Shown here in pieces: positions 20,787-30,896 of a stretch of DNA of 64,000 nucleotides. The notes beneath the pieces are model-generated. The model was not told the origin of the DNA, did no database searches, and saw nothing but the letters and a program-made list of their open reading frames with translations. Made by a program: the position numbers and the translations under genes. Source of the stretch: an uncultured Acetobacteraceae bacterium (GTDB lineage: Bacteria; Pseudomonadota; Alphaproteobacteria; Acetobacterales; Acetobacteraceae); assembly GCA_903918195.1 (NCBI GenBank), contig CAIXDS010000189.1, positions 24,391 to 88,390 of the forward strand, in the 5' to 3' direction. Position 1 is the stretch's first letter, and each line of letters opens with the position of its first letter.

Positions 20787-21277
20787 TTAACAACCAGCCG
20801 CCGCACCGTATGGTATTCATGCCCCCCGGCAGTCACCGTCAGATCAAGCTCCCACTTCCCCAGTGCCAGCGCAGCATCGGCCTCGAAACGGCCGGGACCC
20901 GTGGCGTGAAAGGCGAGCGGCACGGCCACGGCCGCGCCCACCGGACGCTCAGCGGTGGCGGCCACGCTCGCGCCGATGAGGGGCGCGCCGTCACGGCCGG
21001 ACAGCGTCACCACCGGGCGGCCCTCCACCAGCGTGTCCTGCACCGTCCAGCCCAGTGCCGCCTGCCGATCGGCCGCCGCCAGCACGCGGTCATAGCGGTT
21101 GCTGACATCGAAGCCGCCATTGGTGGCCAGCCCGGGAAAGCTCTCCACCGCGAACCACACCAGGACGCCATTGACCGCCATGACGACGCCCAACGCGCCG
21201 GCGACATACCATGGGAAAAACCGCCAGCCGCTCCGCGCCGCCGCGCCAAGCGGGTCGATCCGATAGAAACGGTTCAT
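20783..21277 (-). CDS. ccoH: CcoH/FixH family protein
   Basis: The 164-aa protein has one N-terminal membrane helix (FFPWYVAGALGVVMAVNGVLVWFA) with the conserved PW..V.....V...N segment of FixH. A periplasmic domain with SNRYDRVLAAADRQAALGW follows (family hallmark: Y-----A---Q--LGW). FixH/CcoH proteins assist cbb3 oxidase assembly and stability. The start at 21277 has GGGGGA 8-9 bases upstream. It overlaps ccoI by GTGA and lies 22 bases after ccoG. Confidence 0.9.
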   Translation of the reverse strand: MNRFYRIDPLGAAARSGWRFFPWYVAGALGVVMAVNGVLVWFAVESFPGLATNGGFDVSNRYDRVLAAADRQAALGWTVQDTLVEGRPVVTLSGRDGAPLIGASVAATAERPVGAAVAVPLAFHATGPGRFEADAALALGKWELDLTVTAGGHEYHTVRRLVVK

Positions 21278-21299
21278 TGTTGCTTTCCCCCTGCTGTCG

Positions 21300-22796
21300 T
21301 CAGCTTCCGCCGGCGCCGGGTCCCATGAACACCGAAGTATAGCGCGTCTGTTCGCCGGTGGTGGTGTTGCGCAGCACGAAATCGATTTTTTGCGACCCGT
21401 CCGCAGCGGCGTCCGGACGGCCGAACGCCAGCACCCGGAAGGTGCCGATATTGTCGGCATCGACCGGCAGCACCAGCGAGGATGCCGGCGCGCCGGACCG
21501 GTCGGCCAGTTCCATCGCCCCGGCATCGAGGCCGCGCAGGGCCAGCACGAATTCGGCCGCCGCCTGGGTTTTGTTGGAGATCTTCACCGTGTAGCCGTTG
21601 CGGATGCTGCCGTCGCGCAGCTTGACGAACAGCGGGGCCCGGTCGTGCTGCACGGCGAGGTCGATCTGTGCCCGGGTCGCCATCGCCGTCACCAGGACGG
21701 CGATGCCCACCGTCATGGCGCCGGCATAGATCAGCGTGCGCGGACGGAAGAAGCGGAACGGCACATGCCGGCCCTCCGCCTTCGCCTTCTGGCCGGCCAG
21801 CGTGTCCCAGGTGATCAGCCATTTCGGCTGGTGCGTCTTCACCATCATCTCGTTGCAGGCATCCACGCACAGGCCGCAATTGATGCATTCGAGCTGCACG
21901 CCGTCGCGGATGTCGATGCCGGTGGGACAGACATGCACGCAGGCGAGGCAGTCGATGCAATTGCCCAATCCGGCCGTGGCGACGGCGCCGTTCGGCTTGC
22001 CCGCATCGACCTTCCGGTGCCCGCGCGGCTCGCCGCGCCAGCCCTGGTAGGTCACGATCAGGCTCTGCTCATCCAGCATGGAAGCCTGGAAGCGCGGCCA
22101 CGGGCACATGAAGGTGCAGACCTGCTCGCGCGCCCAGCCGGCCAGCAGGTAGGTGGTGGCGGTGAACAGGAAGGTGAAGACGTAGGCTTCGGTGGCCGCC
22201 TGACCGAGCCAGAACTGCAAGGTGAAGGTCGGCGCATCGACGAAGTACATGATGAACGCGCCGCCGGTCCAGAACGCGATGGCGAACCAGATCGTGTGCT
22301 TGATCACTTTGCGCCAGACCTTGCCGGCGGTGAGCGGACCTTTGTCGCGGCGCATGTGCTCGTTGCGGTCGCCTTCCACGCGCCGCTCGATCCACATGAA
22401 CAAATCGGTCCACACGGTCTGCGGGCAGGCGTAGCCGCACCAGACGCGGCCGGCCAGGCTGGTCACCAGGAACAGCCCGACCGCCGACAGGATCAATACG
22501 CCGGCAAGGACGTAGATGTCCTGCGGCCAGAGTTCGAGATTGAACAGGTAGAAGCGCCGATGCGGCAGGTCGAGCAGCACGGCCTGCGATACCCGGCCCG
22601 GCCCGCGGTCCCAGCGCAGCCAGGGCAACAGGTAGTAGACGGCCAGGCAGAGCACCAGCACCGCCCATTTGAACATCCGCGCCGGCCCGTTCACCGCCTT
22701 GGGATAGACGGTGAGCGGGGCGGCAAACAGGGCAGGATGGCTGACCTTACCCTCGTCCGCCACCACAGTGCGGACCATTTTTTCCATGTTGGCCAT
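21300..22796 (-). CDS. ccoG: Cytochrome c oxidase accessory protein CcoG (FixG)
   Basis: The 498-aa membrane protein is an iron-sulfur protein that reduces copper during cbb3 oxidase assembly. It has about five helices, a VWCGYACPQTVW segment, a FMCPWPRFQ motif and two ferredoxin-like cluster motifs, CIDCLACVHVCPTG and CINCGLCVDACNEMM. The C-terminal ~120 residues form an Ig-like periplasmic domain. The length is normal. It is the first gene of ccoGHIS and lies 53 bases after ccoP, so all eight cco genes may be one transcript. Confidence 0.96.
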   Translation of the reverse strand: MANMEKMVRTVVADEGKVSHPALFAAPLTVYPKAVNGPARMFKWAVLVLCLAVYYLLPWLRWDRGPGRVSQAVLLDLPHRRFYLFNLELWPQDIYVLAGVLILSAVGLFLVTSLAGRVWCGYACPQTVWTDLFMWIERRVEGDRNEHMRRDKGPLTAGKVWRKVIKHTIWFAIAFWTGGAFIMYFVDAPTFTLQFWLGQAATEAYVFTFLFTATTYLLAGWAREQVCTFMCPWPRFQASMLDEQSLIVTYQGWRGEPRGHRKVDAGKPNGAVATAGLGNCIDCLACVHVCPTGIDIRDGVQLECINCGLCVDACNEMMVKTHQPKWLITWDTLAGQKAKAEGRHVPFRFFRPRTLIYAGAMTVGIAVLVTAMATRAQIDLAVQHDRAPLFVKLRDGSIRNGYTVKISNKTQAAAEFVLALRGLDAGAMELADRSGAPASSLVLPVDADNIGTFRVLAFGRPDAAADGSQKIDFVLRNTTTGEQTRYTSVFMGPGAGGS

Positions 22797-22849
22797 CCCG
22801 ATTTTCTTTCCCCGTTGCGGTTTACCGCATTGCCGGCGCCCGGGGCGGG

Positions 22850-23737
22850 CTATTCGCCGCCGCCGAGCGCATGCACGTAGATTGCAACACTTTTAATCGT
22901 GGCCTCATCCAGACCGGTGGTGTTGGTCTTCTTTTCCCACGCCGGCATGACGCCGAGGCGGGGATTGGTGACCTGCGCCACGATCGTCTCGCGCGCGTCG
23001 CCGTAAAGATGTATGGCCGATTTCAGCGGTGGCGCGCCGACGGTGCGGCCACCCTCGCCGTTGGCGCCATGGCAGACGGCGCAGTTCTCGGCGAACACGG
23101 CCTGGCCCTTGGAGAGGTCCTGGCCCGCGACGGCATGGCCATAGAAGGCGCCCCAGACATAATCGGCCACCGCGTCGATCTGCGCCGCGTTGAGCAGGCT
23201 GTTAATGCCAAAGCCCGGCATCGCGCTGCCGCGGGCCTTGTCGTCGCCGCTGCGGATGCCGTGGGTGATGGTCTGCTGGATGTCGGCGAGCGTGCCGCCC
23301 CATAGCCAGGTGTCGTCGGCGAGGCTGGGATAGCCGGTCCGCCCCGCGCCGCCGGCGCCGTGGCAGGGCTGGCAGTTATTGGCGAAGGCGATGCGGCCGG
23401 CGGCGGTGGCCACCGCCAGCAATTGCGGATCGTCCTTGACCTGCTCGATCGGCGTGGTCTTGATTTTATCCATGAAGACGGCGCGCTGCGCCTCCAGCGC
23501 CTTCACGTCATCGTCCACCGCGACGCGGCTGGACATGTTCAGCAAGCCGCGGGTGTAATCGCGCCCATAGGGAATGGCCGGAAACAGCGCCATATAGACG
23601 ACCGCGAAGATGATGCAGGCGATGAAGGTGTAAAGCCACCATTTCGGCGCCGGCGTGTCGAGTTCCTGCAGTCCGTCCCACTCATGACCGGTGGTCTCGC
23701 GACCGCTGATCGCGTCCTTTTCAATCTTGGTCGGCAC
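22850..23737 (-). CDS. ccoP: cbb3-type cytochrome c oxidase subunit CcoP
   Basis: The 295-aa protein is the dihaem electron-entry subunit of the cbb3 oxidase. It has an N-terminal region with GHEWDGLQELDTPAPKWWLYTF, a membrane helix (~35-55) and two periplasmic cytochrome c domains with CQPCH (122-126) and CAVCH (219-223). Axial methionines are likely in SAMPGFG and GVMPAW. The length and layout are typical. It lies 12 bases after ccoQ. Confidence 0.96.
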   Translation of the reverse strand: MPTKIEKDAISGRETTGHEWDGLQELDTPAPKWWLYTFIACIIFAVVYMALFPAIPYGRDYTRGLLNMSSRVAVDDDVKALEAQRAVFMDKIKTTPIEQVKDDPQLLAVATAAGRIAFANNCQPCHGAGGAGRTGYPSLADDTWLWGGTLADIQQTITHGIRSGDDKARGSAMPGFGINSLLNAAQIDAVADYVWGAFYGHAVAGQDLSKGQAVFAENCAVCHGANGEGGRTVGAPPLKSAIHLYGDARETIVAQVTNPRLGVMPAWEKKTNTTGLDEATIKSVAIYVHALGGGE

Positions 23738-23749
23738 CTCGAATACTCC

Positions 23750-23902
23750 TTACCGGTCGTCGTCGAACGGGATGCGGGCGTCGTGCTCCATCTTCTGCTT
23801 GCGGCTCGGCAGGTAGGTGAAGACCACGATCATCAGGAACACAACGAAGACCGGGACGACGTAATATTGCTGCAGCCACTGCAGCACGCCCATGATGGTC
23901 AT
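23750..23902 (-). CDS. ccoQ: cbb3-type oxidase subunit CcoQ
   Basis: The 50-aa protein MTIMGVLQWLQQYYVVPVFV has one membrane helix and a cytoplasmic tail (YLPSRKQKMEHDARIPFDDD), as in CcoQ. It stabilises the CcoNOP core. The start at 23902 has GGAGGG 5 bases upstream. It lies between ccoO and ccoP, the usual place. Confidence 0.93.
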   Translation of the reverse strand: MTIMGVLQWLQQYYVVPVFVVFLMIVVFTYLPSRKQKMEHDARIPFDDDR

Positions 23903-23913
23903 TCCGCCCTCCC

Positions 23914-24630
23914 CTATTGCTGCAGTTTCTCGACGCCGAGGTCGGCGAAATCGACCATGGTGCCGAGCACCTGCAGATAGGCCACCAGCGCGTCCATCTC
24001 GCTCGGGAAGCCGGGCTGGCCGGGCACCGGCACCGCCTTCGGGTAGCGGCCCGCCACGCCCGCCTGATCGGCCTGGGCGTTCGCCTGGGCCAGCATATCC
24101 TGGCGGGCATTGGCGATATCCTCGTCGGTGTACGGCACGCCGAGGAAGCGCTGGGTGGTCAGGTGCTTTTCGATCAGGTTGTAGTCGAGCCGCGTCTCGG
24201 CGAGGAAGGCGTAGCGCGGCATCAGGCTTTCCGGCACCAGCGCCTGCGGGTGGCGGAGATGGCCGTAGTGCCAATCGTTTGAATATTTGCCGCCGACCCG
24301 CGCCAGATCGGGGCCGATGCGCTTGCTGCCCCACTGGAACGGCCGGTCATACATGCTCTCGGCGGCCAGGCTATAATGGCCGTAGCGCTCCACCTCGTCC
24401 TTGAGGGTGCGGATCTGCTGGCTGTGGCAGACGTAGCAGCCCTCGCGGACATAGATATTGCGCCCCGCCATCTCCAGCGGCGAGTACGGCCGCACCCCCT
24501 TCACGTGCTCCACCGTCGTCTCGATGGTGAACAGGGGCACGATCTCGACGATGCCGCCAATGGCGATCACGATCAGGGTGAACACCAGCAGCAGCAGCGC
24601 GTTCTTTTCGATCGTATGCTGATTGAACAT
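23914..24630 (-). CDS. ccoO: cbb3-type cytochrome c oxidase subunit CcoO
   Basis: The 238-aa monohaem subunit has one N-terminal membrane anchor ([24 protein letters not shown]) and the haem motif CYVCH at residues 65-69. [10 protein letters not shown] precedes it, and [22 protein letters not shown] and [10 protein letters not shown] follow, as in other CcoO proteins. It passes electrons from CcoP to the catalytic subunit CcoN. It lies 6 bases after ccoN. Confidence 0.97.
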   Translation of the reverse strand: MFNQHTIEKNALLLLVFTLIVIAIGGIVEIVPLFTIETTVEHVKGVRPYSPLEMAGRNIYVREGCYVCHSQQIRTLKDEVERYGHYSLAAESMYDRPFQWGSKRIGPDLARVGGKYSNDWHYGHLRHPQALVPESLMPRYAFLAETRLDYNLIEKHLTTQRFLGVPYTDEDIANARQDMLAQANAQADQAGVAGRYPKAVPVPGQPGFPSEMDALVAYLQVLGTMVDFADLGVEKLQQ

Positions 24631-24636
24631 GCCCCG

Positions 24637-26106
24637 TTACTCCCCGGCCACGGCGAAGCCGGCGGGCAGCCCCGCCTCGCGCCGCTCGGTCGATGGGCTG
24701 CGCACGGTCTGGATGAGGTTGTAGCACATGATCAGCCCCCCGGTCAGGAACAGCAGCCCGCCGATCATGCGGATGACGTAATAGGGGTGCACCGCGCTGA
24801 CCGATTCGGCGAACGAATATTGCAGGAAGCCGAACTTGTCATAGGCGCGCCACATCAGCCCCTGCATGATGCCGGCCACCCACAACGCGGTGATATAGAA
24901 GACGATACCGAGCGTGGCGATCCAGTAGTGCCAGGCCACCAGCCGGGTGGAATACAGGCCGCTGCGCTTCCACAGCGCCGGCACCATGTAATAGATCGCG
25001 CCGAAACTGATGAACGCCATCCAGCCGAGGGCGCCGGAATGGACGTGCCCGACCGTCCAGTCGGTGTAGTGCGACAGCGAGTTGACCTGACGGATCGCCA
25101 TCACCGGGCCTTCGAAGGTGGACATGCCGTAGAAGCCGACGGCGGTCACCGAGAAGCGCAGCGCGGGGTCGGTGCGCAGCTTGTCCCAGGCGCCGGACAG
25201 GGTCATCAGCCCGTTGATCATGCCGCCCCAGGAGGGCATCCACAGCATGATCGAGAACGCCATGCCGAGGGTCTGCGTCCAGTCGGGCAGCGATGTATAG
25301 TGCAGATGGTGCGGACCGGCCCAGATGTAGAGGAAAATCAGCGACCAGTAATGCAGCACGGAAAGCCGGTAAGAATACACCGGCCGGTTGGCCTGCTTCG
25401 GGATGAAATAATACATGATCCCAAGGAAGCCGGCGGTCAGGAAGAAGCCCACCGCGTTGTGGCCGTACCACCACTGCACCATGGCGTTCTGCACGCCGGA
25501 ATAGATCACGTAGCTTTTCGCAGCGAAGGGCGAGATCGGCACGGCGGCGTTGTTGACCAGCACCAGCACGGCCACGGTCAGAATGAAGGCAATGAAGAAC
25601 CAGTTGGCGACATAGATGTGCGGCTCGGCGCGCTTCATCAGCGTGCCGATGAACACGCCGGCATAGAGTACCCAAACGAGCACCAGCCAGAGGGTAATGT
25701 TCCATTCAGGCTCGGAATATTCCTGGCCGCGCGAGAAACCGAGGCCGTAGCTGAGCCCCGCCATGACAATAAAGAACTGATAGCCCCAGAAAATGAAATC
25801 GTGCAAGGCATCGGGGCCGGCCAGCCGGGCGCGGCAGGTGCGCTGCACCACGAAGAACGAACTGGCGAACAGCGCATTGCCGCCGAACGCGAACACGGCG
25901 ACCGAGGTGTGCACCGGCCGCAGCCGGCCGAAATTCAGAAAGGCCGGGCCGAGATTGAAATCCGGCCAACACAATTCGGTGGCGATATAGACGCCGAGCG
26001 AGAATGCCACGATCGCCCAGAACATCGCGGCGATGGTGAACTTCTTGATGACCTCCTCGTTGTAGGAAATCACCGGCGGCACCCCGGCGCGCACTGCGTC
26101 AGCCAT
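24637..26106 (-). CDS. ccoN: cbb3-type cytochrome c oxidase subunit I, CcoN
   Basis: The 489-aa catalytic subunit of the high-affinity cbb3 oxidase reduces O2 to water in the inner membrane. It has about twelve helices and the histidine ligands of haem b, haem b3 and CuB, e.g. [37 protein letters not shown] and [14 protein letters not shown]. The start at 26106 (MADAVRAG) has GGGGAAGG upstream and overlaps the previous small gene by 8 bases. An upstream start at 26136 would lie inside that gene. Its presence with a possible FNR box indicates microaerobic respiration. Confidence 0.97.
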   Translation of the reverse strand: MADAVRAGVPPVISYNEEVIKKFTIAAMFWAIVAFSLGVYIATELCWPDFNLGPAFLNFGRLRPVHTSVAVFAFGGNALFASSFFVVQRTCRARLAGPDALHDFIFWGYQFFIVMAGLSYGLGFSRGQEYSEPEWNITLWLVLVWVLYAGVFIGTLMKRAEPHIYVANWFFIAFILTVAVLVLVNNAAVPISPFAAKSYVIYSGVQNAMVQWWYGHNAVGFFLTAGFLGIMYYFIPKQANRPVYSYRLSVLHYWSLIFLYIWAGPHHLHYTSLPDWTQTLGMAFSIMLWMPSWGGMINGLMTLSGAWDKLRTDPALRFSVTAVGFYGMSTFEGPVMAIRQVNSLSHYTDWTVGHVHSGALGWMAFISFGAIYYMVPALWKRSGLYSTRLVAWHYWIATLGIVFYITALWVAGIMQGLMWRAYDKFGFLQYSFAESVSAVHPYYVIRMIGGLLFLTGGLIMCYNLIQTVRSPSTERREAGLPAGFAVAGE

Positions 26107-26320
26107 GGCCACCTTCCCCGGCCGCCACGATTTCAAGCCGGGCTGCCTCCATCTGCCGCATGATTTTCAACGCCAGCGCCCAATCGAACGCACCCGCGAA
26201 GACGACCAGGGACAGGCCGAACACATAGATTTCCTGATCAAGCGCCCCGGCGGCCATCACCAGGCCGATCAGGCCCAGCAGCGCCACGAAAACGCCGACG
26301 ACGATGTCGCCCAGATTCAT
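26099..26320 (-). CDS. Small two-helix membrane protein upstream of ccoN
   Basis: The 73-aa protein [20 protein letters not shown] has two hydrophobic segments (residues ~5-27 and ~31-50) and a short charged tail ending AAGEGGHG. It overlaps the start of ccoN by 8 bases and is the first gene of the operon. I do not recognise it as a named cco subunit. The position suggests a small accessory or assembly factor for the oxidase; this is inference only. Confidence 0.6.
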   Translation of the reverse strand: MNLGDIVVGVFVALLGLIGLVMAAGALDQEIYVFGLSLVVFAGAFDWALALKIMRQMEAARLEIVAAGEGGHG

Positions 26321-26438
26321 ACCACACCCCGCTTGTTATGCGCCGGTCTTGGCCACTGCGCACGCTTAGCCACAACGCACGGCCGAGCCCGGTCCGGCTG
26401 GACCCTTGGTACCGTGCCCCTGAAGGTCTATAGCGGCA

Positions 26439-26452
26439 TTGACGCAGGTCAC
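26439..26452. promoter_or_regulatory. FNR/FixK-like box between ccoN operon and safE-type gene
   Basis: TTGAC-GCAG-GTCAC matches the FNR/FixK dyad TTGAY-N4-RTCAA in all but the last base. It lies in the 252-base gap between the divergent cco cluster and the SafE-type gene, about 120 bases from either start. An oxygen-responsive CRP/FNR regulator is the known controller of such operons. Confidence 0.55.
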
Positions 26453-26572
26453 CGCAATGCAGCATACGCGTATCCAGCATGACAGAGCCGCAGGCCGAAG
26501 TTGCGCACAAAAGATCATGCCATCCGATACCAGTTGACAACAGTTGACAACCCGTGAAGCCGTCTTCCCGGC

Positions 26573-27346
26573 ATGACTGAGCACTTCGCCTGGATCGATA
26601 CGCTATGCGGCCCCGGCGCCATCGCCGGTTCGGGCCCGGCGCTGCTACTCGCGCTGCTGCTGGCGGGGGCCGCGGGCAGCGTGGTGCATTGCGCGCCAAT
26701 GTGCGGGCCGTTCGTGCTCGGCCAGGTGTCCGACCGGCTGGCCCGCATCCCGGCCGCCCGGCTGTGCGAGCAGGCACGGCTTTCGAGCGCATTGTTGCTG
26801 CCATACCATGCCGGCCGGCTGATCACTTATGCGGCCCTCGGCGCACTGGCAGCTTCGTCCGGTGCCGCCATTCGCGGCGGCGCCTGGCCGGGCGTGCTGC
26901 CGGCGCTGCTGCTGCTGGCCGGCGCGCTGCTGTTCCTCGGCCACGCGCTGGTCCGGCTGGCCCCTGGGCTGCGCCCGAGACTTCCGGTGCCGGAGCGTGC
27001 GCCGGCGGGCTGGGCGCGCCTGGTGCGCCGCCTCGCCGCCCGGGTGGACCGCAGCCGCCCCGGCGGCGGCTTTCTGCTGGGAGTGGCACTCGGCTGCCTG
27101 CCCTGCGGCCTGCTCTATGCCGCCATCGCCGCCGCCGCCACCGCCGGCAGCGCCGTCGGCGGGGCCGCGGCCATGCTTGCCTTCGGGCTCGGCACCGTGC
27201 CGGGGCTGGTGGCCGTGGGCGTCGCCGGGCAGGCGGCCGGCCGCGCCTGGCACCGCGGCGTGGCCGTGGCGGCGCCCGTGGCCATGCTGGCGAACGCCGC
27301 CCTGCTCGCCGCCATGGCCTGGCAGCGGCTGAGCGCGCTGACCTGA
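26573..27346 (+). CDS. Sulfite exporter TauE/SafE family protein (copper/cbb3 maturation type)
   Basis: The 257-aa polytopic membrane protein belongs to the DsbD/UreH-like SafE group that often accompanies cbb3 oxidase genes. It has about six helices, a conserved VVHCAPMCGPFVLGQ segment at residues ~37-51 (Cys/Met/His, a possible copper site) and LGCLPCGLLYAAIAAA in the second half. It starts 252 bases from the cco operon in the opposite direction, behind the same FNR-like box. A role in copper delivery or electron transfer for oxidase assembly is inferred from the neighbourhood. Confidence 0.8.
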   Translation: MTEHFAWIDTLCGPGAIAGSGPALLLALLLAGAAGSVVHCAPMCGPFVLGQVSDRLARIPAARLCEQARLSSALLLPYHAGRLITYAALGALAASSGAAIRGGAWPGVLPALLLLAGALLFLGHALVRLAPGLRPRLPVPERAPAGWARLVRRLAARVDRSRPGGGFLLGVALGCLPCGLLYAAIAAAATAGSAVGGAAAMLAFGLGTVPGLVAVGVAGQAAGRAWHRGVAVAAPVAMLANAALLAAMAWQRLSALT

Positions 27347-27364
27347 CGCCAGCCGCCGCCCGGC

Positions 27365-28486
27365 TCAGCGCGGCAGCATGTCGGCGAACCGGGCCGGATC
27401 GATGGTGAAGCTGTTGTGGCTCTGCGGACGGTCACGGCCGGTCAGGCGGCCGAACAATTCGCCGTAAGCAACACCCGCATGGCTGGCGAGATCCCAAAAG
27501 AACGGATCAGGAAAATCGCCGGGCGACAGCACCAGGCACGCCGTGCCGGCCGGACAGAACAGCAGGTTGGCCAGCGCCGCGCCCTTCACCCCCACCACGC
27601 TGGCCGCACCGTGAAACAGCCGCGCCTGCCCGGCCAGGTCGAGATGTTGCGGCTCCACCACCTCGTAGCCGTGCTGCCGGGCGTGCGCGATCAGCTCCGC
27701 CTCGTTGTCCAGCCGCCGCGCCGGATGCAAGCCGCGCGAGACGAACAGGCGGCGGGCCGGCTGGACCGCGCCAAGCTCCGCCCGCAGCAACTGGGCGCGC
27801 AGGCTGGCCAGCCCCTCCGGATGCTTGAACAGCGGCGGAATGTGCAGCGGGCTGATGTACATCACCTCATCGCACGCCCACACTTCATTGTCCGGGTGCT
27901 CCAGCACCGGCACGCCAGGGGCGAGGCAGGCGATGGTATCGGCCACCACCTGACGCATCGGCGGGCTCTCCTGCCGGCCGACCACGAGGGTCCAGGACGG
28001 TGGCCGTCGCAGCCGTGTCGCCAGGCCAAGGGTGGCGGCGCTGTCGATCAGCCAATGACCGTAATTGCGCCACCATGGCCGCTTGAGCAGCACCACCGGG
28101 GTGGAGATGCGCCGGCACGGTGGCGGCAGGCGCAGGGCGCCATAGTCCGCGGCGCTAAACCCGTCCGGGGTCGCGCCATGCGCCAGGAACTCGACCGCGC
28201 TGTCGCGCACCAGCCAGCCATCGCGCGTCACCACGCTGCCCTGACCGGCGATCAGGGCATCCTTCAGCACGGTGCAGCGGACGGCGCCATACCGCTGCTC
28301 GCCGGCATTGTAGATTTCGTGAACCCATGGAAGCTGGTCGGGATCGAGATCGGCTGTGTCGATGCCACGCGGAGGGCGGCGGCAGTACAGACCGGGCGGC
28401 GCCAGCTCATCGACCCGGCCCACGCTGTCCGCGTTATTGGTCTCGATCAGCGCATCGAGCGAAATCACGTGGATTGTATCGCTCAT
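27365..28486 (-). CDS. Glycosyltransferase family 61 protein (DUF563)
   Basis: The 373-aa protein contains the family pattern of DUF563/GT61: WWRNYGHWLIDSAATL in the middle, RRLFVSRGLHPARRLDNEAELIAHARQHGYEVVEP, then FHGAASVVGVKGAALANLLFCPAGT and a C-terminal region facing DPFFWDLA. GT61 enzymes transfer xylose or related sugars; bacterial members are mostly found in capsule or LPS clusters. No signal peptide is visible. It stands alone, with no other polysaccharide genes beside it. It converges with the SafE-type gene. Confidence 0.8.
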   Translation of the reverse strand: MSDTIHVISLDALIETNNADSVGRVDELAPPGLYCRRPPRGIDTADLDPDQLPWVHEIYNAGEQRYGAVRCTVLKDALIAGQGSVVTRDGWLVRDSAVEFLAHGATPDGFSAADYGALRLPPPCRRISTPVVLLKRPWWRNYGHWLIDSAATLGLATRLRRPPSWTLVVGRQESPPMRQVVADTIACLAPGVPVLEHPDNEVWACDEVMYISPLHIPPLFKHPEGLASLRAQLLRAELGAVQPARRLFVSRGLHPARRLDNEAELIAHARQHGYEVVEPQHLDLAGQARLFHGAASVVGVKGAALANLLFCPAGTACLVLSPGDFPDPFFWDLASHAGVAYGELFGRLTGRDRPQSHNSFTIDPARFADMLPR

Positions 28487-28696
28487 GCGTGACTATGCCT
28501 TCACTCTCGCCACCGGTCAGGAATGGTGCACGACGAACGCCGCGCCGGCAGGCACGATCGGGATGCCCTACGCCGGGGCAGCGCTTGCTAGCATCCCTGG
28601 CGCAATGCTGGCCACCGGAGCCTCCCGTTCGCGGCGCGGATACTGTAGGGTCGGTGCCGTCCGCGACCGCCTCCCACCACGCAAGGTCCTGTCCCG

Positions 28697-30292
<1,596 letters not shown>

Positions 30293-30327
30293 CGTCGCGT
30301 GGCCGCCGCAACCTGAGGGAGCCGAAG

Positions 30328-30648
30328 ATGCACCTAGGTCCATTCAACCGCCTGCCCATGCTGGCCGGGGGTCTGTTTCTGCTGGCCGGCTGTGTCAGTC
30401 CCGCGGTCGAGCCGGCGGGACTGCCCTACCCGGCCCCGCCGCCAATGCCGGCCGAGACCATCCCCATGCCGCCGGTTTCCGAGGACGCGCTGATCTGGCA
30501 GCCCGGCCACTGGGACTGGACGGGCGGCGGCTACATCTGGCGGGAAGGACGCTGGGTGCCGCGCGGCGAACATGGCACGCAATGGATGCCCGGCTACTGG
30601 GCGCGCGAGGGCGGCGTGTGGAACTGGATGCCGGCGCACTGGCTGTGA
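30328..30648 (+). CDS. Putative lipoprotein with YxWRxGRW/WMPxYW repeats
   Basis: The 106-aa product has a lipoprotein signal (MLAGGLFLLAGC, lipobox LAGC, Cys at residue 22). The mature part contains WQPGHWDWTGGGYIWREGRW, then WMPGYWAREGGVWNWMPAHW. Such W-x-PGHW/YW repeats occur in small YXWGXW-type outer-membrane lipoproteins of unknown function. The start at 30328 has GAGGGAG 7-8 bases upstream. A long inverted repeat begins directly after the stop codon. Confidence 0.75.
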   Translation: MHLGPFNRLPMLAGGLFLLAGCVSPAVEPAGLPYPAPPPMPAETIPMPPVSEDALIWQPGHWDWTGGGYIWREGRWVPRGEHGTQWMPGYWAREGGVWNWMPAHWL

Positions 30649-30855
30649 AGGAAGGCCAGGGCTCTGCTCTGGACCCGCCAAGGGCCGAGAGGCCCCTGGA
30701 CCCCATCACTTGAAGGGTTTTGGGAAGAGGGGGGGTGAGGAGGGGCCGCAGCATCTCCTCACCCCCCCCCTCTTCCCAAAACCCTTAAAACGAATGGGTT
30801 CTAAGGGCTCCGCCCTTAGCGGGGTCCAGGGGCAGAGCCCCTGGCCTTCCTTCCC
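30649..30855. repeat. Large imperfect inverted repeat (palindromic element)
   Basis: Two arms of about 95 bases face each other around a short GGGCCGCAGCATC centre (about 30743-30755). Each arm carries the short hairpins CCAGGGCTCT-n-CTGG and AAGGGC-n-GCCCTT and then AAGGGTTTTGGGAAGAGG. A closely related element starts at 63868. It lies directly after the stop of the lipoprotein gene and 42 bases before the stop of the convergent glycine-rich gene, so it could terminate both. Confidence 0.85.
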
Positions 30856-30896
30856 CCGATTGCCGCTTCTGTTGACGAACGGGCGTCGTTCCGCCG

